NCBI GenBank assembly: GCA_002307245.1
Contig: DBTW01000168.1
Coordinates: forward strand, 1-8,475
From: Spirochaetaceae bacterium UBA1306
GTDB taxonomy: Bacteria > Spirochaetota > Spirochaetia > Treponematales > Rectinemataceae
Direction of reading: 5' to 3'
Length of the DNA stretch: 8,475 bases
A program made the translations under genes and the position numbers. Numbering within the stretch: position 1 is the stretch's first letter; the number at the start of each line of letters is the position of its first letter. The notes beneath the pieces are model-generated. The model did no database searches. It saw only the letters and a list, made by a program, of their open reading frames with translations, and was not told the origin of the DNA. This document shows, in pieces, positions 5,049-8,475 of the stretch.

Positions 5049-8000
5049 ATGAACATGAAGACCATTGCTATCGGAACCCGTAACTCCCTCCTCGCGAGGC
5101 TTGCGTTCTGCGCGGCCCTATTCGCCGTCGCCATCGGTGGCTGGGGGCAGAGTAGGATACCGGCGGATAGCAACAACTACCTTCAAGTTGCTTACCCAAA
5201 CAGCAGCGGTGATCCTGATGTATATCAGGTAACGTTTTTCGAGGTTCCTGATACTGTCACTACGCCTCTTTACTTTGCCATTAACAGTCCGGGGAATACT
5301 GGATCGCTTCCGGACAATGGTACTGCGGGGACTACTAACTACTATCTCGTCGGTGGATCTGGAGCCCTTTCCAGTCCTATATCCCAGCAGGTGTATTTCT
5401 CAAGCCTCGCAGATGCTATTACTGGCACAACGATTCAGGTTCGGAGTTTTACAACGGAAGGAGGCTGGTGTTATTTAGATGCGGTCATGCCGGACCAGGG
5501 TGAGCATATTGGCAGCTCCTATTACTTCAAGGTTGTAGCCGAAGCTCCAAATACAGCAACCAATAAAAACGCTTTTCAACTCGATGCCTCGTTTTCCGGC
5601 ATAGATGGCACGAGTCCTTCGGAAATTACCTCGATTAGGGCTTTCGCCTACGCATGGACCCTCGGCGTCAGGCTTCAAAGCCGTAGCTGGAAGCTGTATC
5701 CATTCGTCCCCGCGGGGACTAGTGGGTCTATTTATTATTTCAATTGGGACACCGATTCCAATGTTACTATGTCGGCTTATAACAAGACGAACGCCAACAG
5801 CATGGCCTCGTCAGTTGGGTCCGTAACCAGGGCTGGCAATTGCACAACATGGCCGACAAACGCAGTATCAAGCTCGTTTTCAATAGGTGCGGAGACTGGC
5901 GGTACTTGGGGCCTCAATCTCGTAGAAGCGGCTACGGGGACCGATCCTGATACAATGGTAATTTGGGCGACAAATAGCTCCACTCCCACCTCGAGCGTGC
6001 TTCGTACCTACGCGTCCTATTGGGCGCCCATTCAAGATCACGCCACGGTTACTGTCGCCTCAAGCACCGCCATCTCCGGCTCGAGTGTGACAGGGAGTGT
6101 TCAGGTGGTGGACTCAAGCGGGGTCGCTGTCCCGGGCGTTGCCGCTGTTCGGCTTGTCGCCTCCGGAGGAAGTTCTCCGATAATCAACGCGTCCGGCGCA
6201 AACCTGACCTTAACCACGGATACCAATGGCTATGCGAGCTTTTCCTTCACATCGGGAACGGGAATTGTCACCCTTACGCCGTATACCGATGGATCTGGCT
6301 CGCCGGTGAGCAGTAGTCTTGCGAATGCTGCCTCGGCGACTCCTCCGACCGTGACTTTCGCTGTTGATCAGAGCCCGACCCTGACCCAAGCCTCTACGCT
6401 GTCGTATCTCTCTACCGCGACAACAATCAACATCCCTACGCTCACGATCGCAGATAGCGGATCGGCGAACGTCACCACCGCGAACGGTATTCTCCTCAGG
6501 TTCTCGAATAGCAACGCGAGCTTCTTGACGAGCGTGACCGCGCCTACCCTGACAGTAGGCGGCACTGGGGCTGGTGCGGTCAGCGCGACCGTTGGTTACG
6601 CTTCGGGCATATGCAATCTGACCGTTTCCTCGAATTTCGGTGTGGCCAATACTCTCACGATCTCCGGCCTGCAAATCGATCCGGCGAGCGATTCCCCTGG
6701 CTCGAGCTATCTGCAAATGTCAGTCGACGGAGGCTCGACATGGATCTCCGCCAACAGGGCTATAGTCGTCAACGATCCCAATCAGACCTACGTCTGGACG
6801 GGAACCACGGATCATAGTTGGGCAACGACCACCAACTGGAGTCCCAACATTTCGGGCGGACCACCCTCCAGTGCCAATGTCGTCTTTTCCTCGACCTATA
6901 CCAATTCCCTTACCCTCACGGGCGCGCTCTCCGCCAAGAATCTCACAGTCAGCTCCGGCGAGGCCTTGAATTTAGGTATCAACGGAATGACCCTGTCTGG
7001 CAATCTCGAGCTCGCATCGAATGCGAGCCTGATATCCAGCGGCTCTTCTACGGTCGCCGGTAACTTAAACGTAGCGGGCGGAGCGACATTGAATCTCGGC
7101 TCGGGCAGCTTGAGCGTCGTCGGCGCGGCGAGCTTCGCCGGCTCGGTAAGCCTTTCGGGCACGATCAACTCGACGGGCGCCCTCAGCTTCAGCTATCCTA
7201 TCACTCTAGTAGGCGATACGACGCTCGATACCAGCGCGAGCGGCGCGACGATTACCCTGAACACCGGGGCGACGGTAACCGGGAGCCACGGCTTCACGGT
7301 CAATTCGGGGACGGGAGCGAAGTCTTTCGCCTCGGTGATCGGCGCGTCTACTTCGCCCACGGCCTGGACGGTAAATGGAACGGGGCTCGCGACTTTCTCG
7401 GCTTCTGCCTATACGATCACGGGGAATACGACGATCTTCAACTCACCGGTCGAAATCTCGTCTACCCAGACGATCCATGATGCCGGGGAGATTCAATTCA
7501 ACAGTACGCTTACCGTGGATGGCGGGGTTACGCTTACTGCACGCGGCTTGGACGTCGATTTCGGCGCTACAATCACGGGCTCCGCGACCTCATCCCTCGT
7601 CATCCTGCCTCATACTGTCGGTGCTGGCCTCTCCCTGGGCGGAGCGGATGGCTCGACGAGCCTTCGGTTGAGCGGCGCCGAGCTCGGCTTTATCAATGCC
7701 GCCACCTTCGCGAGCATAAGCTTGGGGACCTCCTCCGACACCGTCACCGTCGACAATGTGGCGACGCTGGGCGGCGGCGTTACCGCTGCGTTGACGCTCG
7801 GTGGTTCGCTTTCGATAACTACGGGCAGCCTGAGCCTGGGATGCAGCCTTGACATCGCCGGCGGCATGTCGGTAGCCGGCTCCCTCGATTTCGCTAGCCA
7901 CCAAGTCACGATAGGCGGAACTTCGATCAATCTGACGGCGGGCTCGACGATCTCCAATCCCGGTACCTTGATCGTCACCGGCACTACAAGCCTTACCAGC

Positions 8001-8475
8001 AATGCCAAGATCCTCGGCTCCATTCAGGTGGGCAACGCGACGAGCGGCGGGGCGCTGAGCTTGAGCGATGCCCTTACGCTCTCGGGTAGTTTGGGCTTCG
8101 GCTCAGTCGGCGTCGTTCGCAGCCTGAATATCTCCAGTCGAACTATGTCGATCGGAGGCAACGCGGACTTCACGAACGCGACGGCTCTGACGGCTACGGG
8201 ATCGACGCTAACCTTCACGGGGATGACGAGCGGCTTGACGAGCGCGGGGAAAGGCCTAGGGGCGCTCGTCGTAGGCTCCTCCGCCAAGCTGACTTTGTCG
8301 GACCCGATGTCTGTCGCTTCCTTCGCGACTACGGGAACCTGTACTTTCGACCAAGCCAGCCAAGGCGCCACGGCGACTGGCGATGTGACTCTCACTACCA
8401 ACACGACGCTGAATAATATCGGTCCATGGACTTTCGCCGGAGCCACGAGCCTGACGAGCGCCGGCAGGAGCTTCG
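5049..8475 (+). CDS. Giant secreted repeat protein / putative adhesin, N-terminal 1142 residues, cut by window edge
   Basis: I translated one uninterrupted frame from ATG 5049 to the edge. Residues 1-34 are a Sec signal peptide (basic Lys/Arg stretch, hydrophobic core 18-31, likely cleavage near Trp-Gly-Gln). Residues 35-330 form a domain I do not recognise, with Tyr/Phe-rich strands. Residues 332-430 look like a Big-1/invasin-type Ig domain (Thr-Asp-Thr-Asn-Gly-Tyr-Ala-Ser-Phe-Ser-Phe-Thr-Ser). Residues 437-577 look like another beta-sandwich, with ITI/LTISGLQIDPAS-type strands. Residues 581-600 carry YVWTGTTDHSWATTTNW. From 605 onward the chain is Thr/Ser/Gly/Ala-rich, beta-helix-like and of filamentous haemagglutinin style, with a diagnostic GLSLGGADGS...LSGAELGFI segment at 860-882. 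No two-partner-secretion domain is visible at the N-terminus. Adhesion or matrix function is inferred. An upstream in-frame ATG (5022) would add nine residues but has no ribosome site. The 5' third is poorer in GC than the rest. The secretion and anchoring signals must lie beyond the window. Confidence 0.88.
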   Translation, partial: MNMKTIAIGTRNSLLARLAFCAALFAVAIGGWGQSRIPADSNNYLQVAYPNSSGDPDVYQVTFFEVPDTVTTPLYFAINSPGNTGSLPDNGTAGTTNYYLVGGSGALSSPISQQVYFSSLADAITGTTIQVRSFTTEGGWCYLDAVMPDQGEHIGSSYYFKVVAEAPNTATNKNAFQLDASFSGIDGTSPSEITSIRAFAYAWTLGVRLQSRSWKLYPFVPAGTSGSIYYFNWDTDSNVTMSAYNKTNANSMASSVGSVTRAGNCTTWPTNAVSSSFSIGAETGGTWGLNLVEAATGTDPDTMVIWATNSSTPTSSVLRTYASYWAPIQDHATVTVASSTAISGSSVTGSVQVVDSSGVAVPGVAAVRLVASGGSSPIINASGANLTLTTDTNGYASFSFTSGTGIVTLTPYTDGSGSPVSSSLANAASATPPTVTFAVDQSPTLTQASTLSYLSTATTINIPTLTIADSGSANVTTANGILLRFSNSNASFLTSVTAPTLTVGGTGAGAVSATVGYASGICNLTVSSNFGVANTLTISGLQIDPASDSPGSSYLQMSVDGGSTWISANRAIVVNDPNQTYVWTGTTDHSWATTTNWSPNISGGPPSSANVVFSSTYTNSLTLTGALSAKNLTVSSGEALNLGINGMTLSGNLELASNASLISSGSSTVAGNLNVAGGATLNLGSGSLSVVGAASFAGSVSLSGTINSTGALSFSYPITLVGDTTLDTSASGATITLNTGATVTGSHGFTVNSGTGAKSFASVIGASTSPTAWTVNGTGLATFSASAYTITGNTTIFNSPVEISSTQTIHDAGEIQFNSTLTVDGGVTLTARGLDVDFGATITGSATSSLVILPHTVGAGLSLGGADGSTSLRLSGAELGFINAATFASISLGTSSDTVTVDNVATLGGGVTAALTLGGSLSITTGSLSLGCSLDIAGGMSVAGSLDFASHQVTIGGTSINLTAGSTISNPGTLIVTGTTSLTSNAKILGSIQVGNATSGGALSLSDALTLSGSLGFGSVGVVRSLNISSRTMSIGGNADFTNATALTATGSTLTFTGMTSGLTSAGKGLGALVVGSSAKLTLSDPMSVASFATTGTCTFDQASQGATATGDVTLTTNTTLNNIGPWTFAGATSLTSAGRSF
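7974..8475 (+). repeat. Degenerate 73-80-residue protein repeats, array continuing past the window
   Basis: Within the giant protein three units begin at residues 976, 1056 and 1129. Their openings are V-TGTTS-LTSNAKILG, FTGMTSGLTSAGKGLG and FAGATS-LTSAGRSF. Units one and two also share the following strand (SIQVGNATSGGALSLSDAL against ALVVGSSAKLTLSDPM). The unit lengths are about 80 and 73 residues. At DNA level only short blocks such as ttgacgagcgc are conserved, so the array is old or diversified. Confidence 0.65.

Noticed and set aside
7610..8446. Minus-strand open frames opposite the giant protein
   Set aside because: They mirror the Thr/Ser/Gly codon pattern of the plus-strand gene (Val/Ala/Pro-rich products), lack ribosome sites and are broken into short pieces.

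Overview
The window holds four protein genes and no RNA gene, CRISPR array or insertion sequence that I can support. From left to right they are: two tandem minus-strand genes for AMP-forming acyl-CoA synthetases (the left one cut by the window edge), a minus-strand gene for an exported lipoprotein ending in a seven-bladed beta-propeller, and a divergent plus-strand gene for a very large secreted repeat protein that runs off the right edge. Both edge genes are partial. No gene-free stretch exceeds 300 bases; the longest is the 267-base divergent region at 4782-5048.

The organism looks like a diderm, GC-rich bacterium. A spirochaete (Spirochaetota) is my best guess. It rests on a relaxed lipobox (Leu-Gly-Ser-Cys), the style of the Ig-plus-propeller lipoprotein, the tandem long-chain acyl-CoA ligases and the giant Thr/Ser/Gly-rich surface protein. 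No marker gene is present, so this is inference.

Region 1-2558 is probably one transcript: 2558->816 is transcribed first, then 741->1 after a 74-base gap. The two enzymes are clear paralogues. Both appear to start at TTG behind a good Shine-Dalgarno, and they share a 34-base stretch with one mismatch. Their expected job is ATP-dependent activation of (long-chain) fatty acids to acyl-CoA. Upstream, 2559-2678 is AT-rich and carries a candidate promoter overlapped by an imperfect dyad.

Region 2679-8475 encodes envelope or surface functions. The lipoprotein (2679-4781) and the giant protein (5049 onward) diverge from a region with a perfect TATAAT, a GC-rich leader full of inverted repeats and an unusually distant Shine-Dalgarno for the giant gene. 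The giant protein has a Sec signal peptide, an N-terminal domain of about 295 residues I cannot assign, a Big-1-like Ig domain, a second beta-sandwich-like domain, a Trp-Thr-Gly...Asn-Trp module, filamentous-haemagglutinin-type repeats, and finally 73-80-residue repeats that continue past the window.

Base composition is uneven. About 3890-5990 is clearly poorer in GC than its flanks. It covers the 5' parts of both divergent genes, which suggests mosaic origin or recombination at the N-terminal modules.
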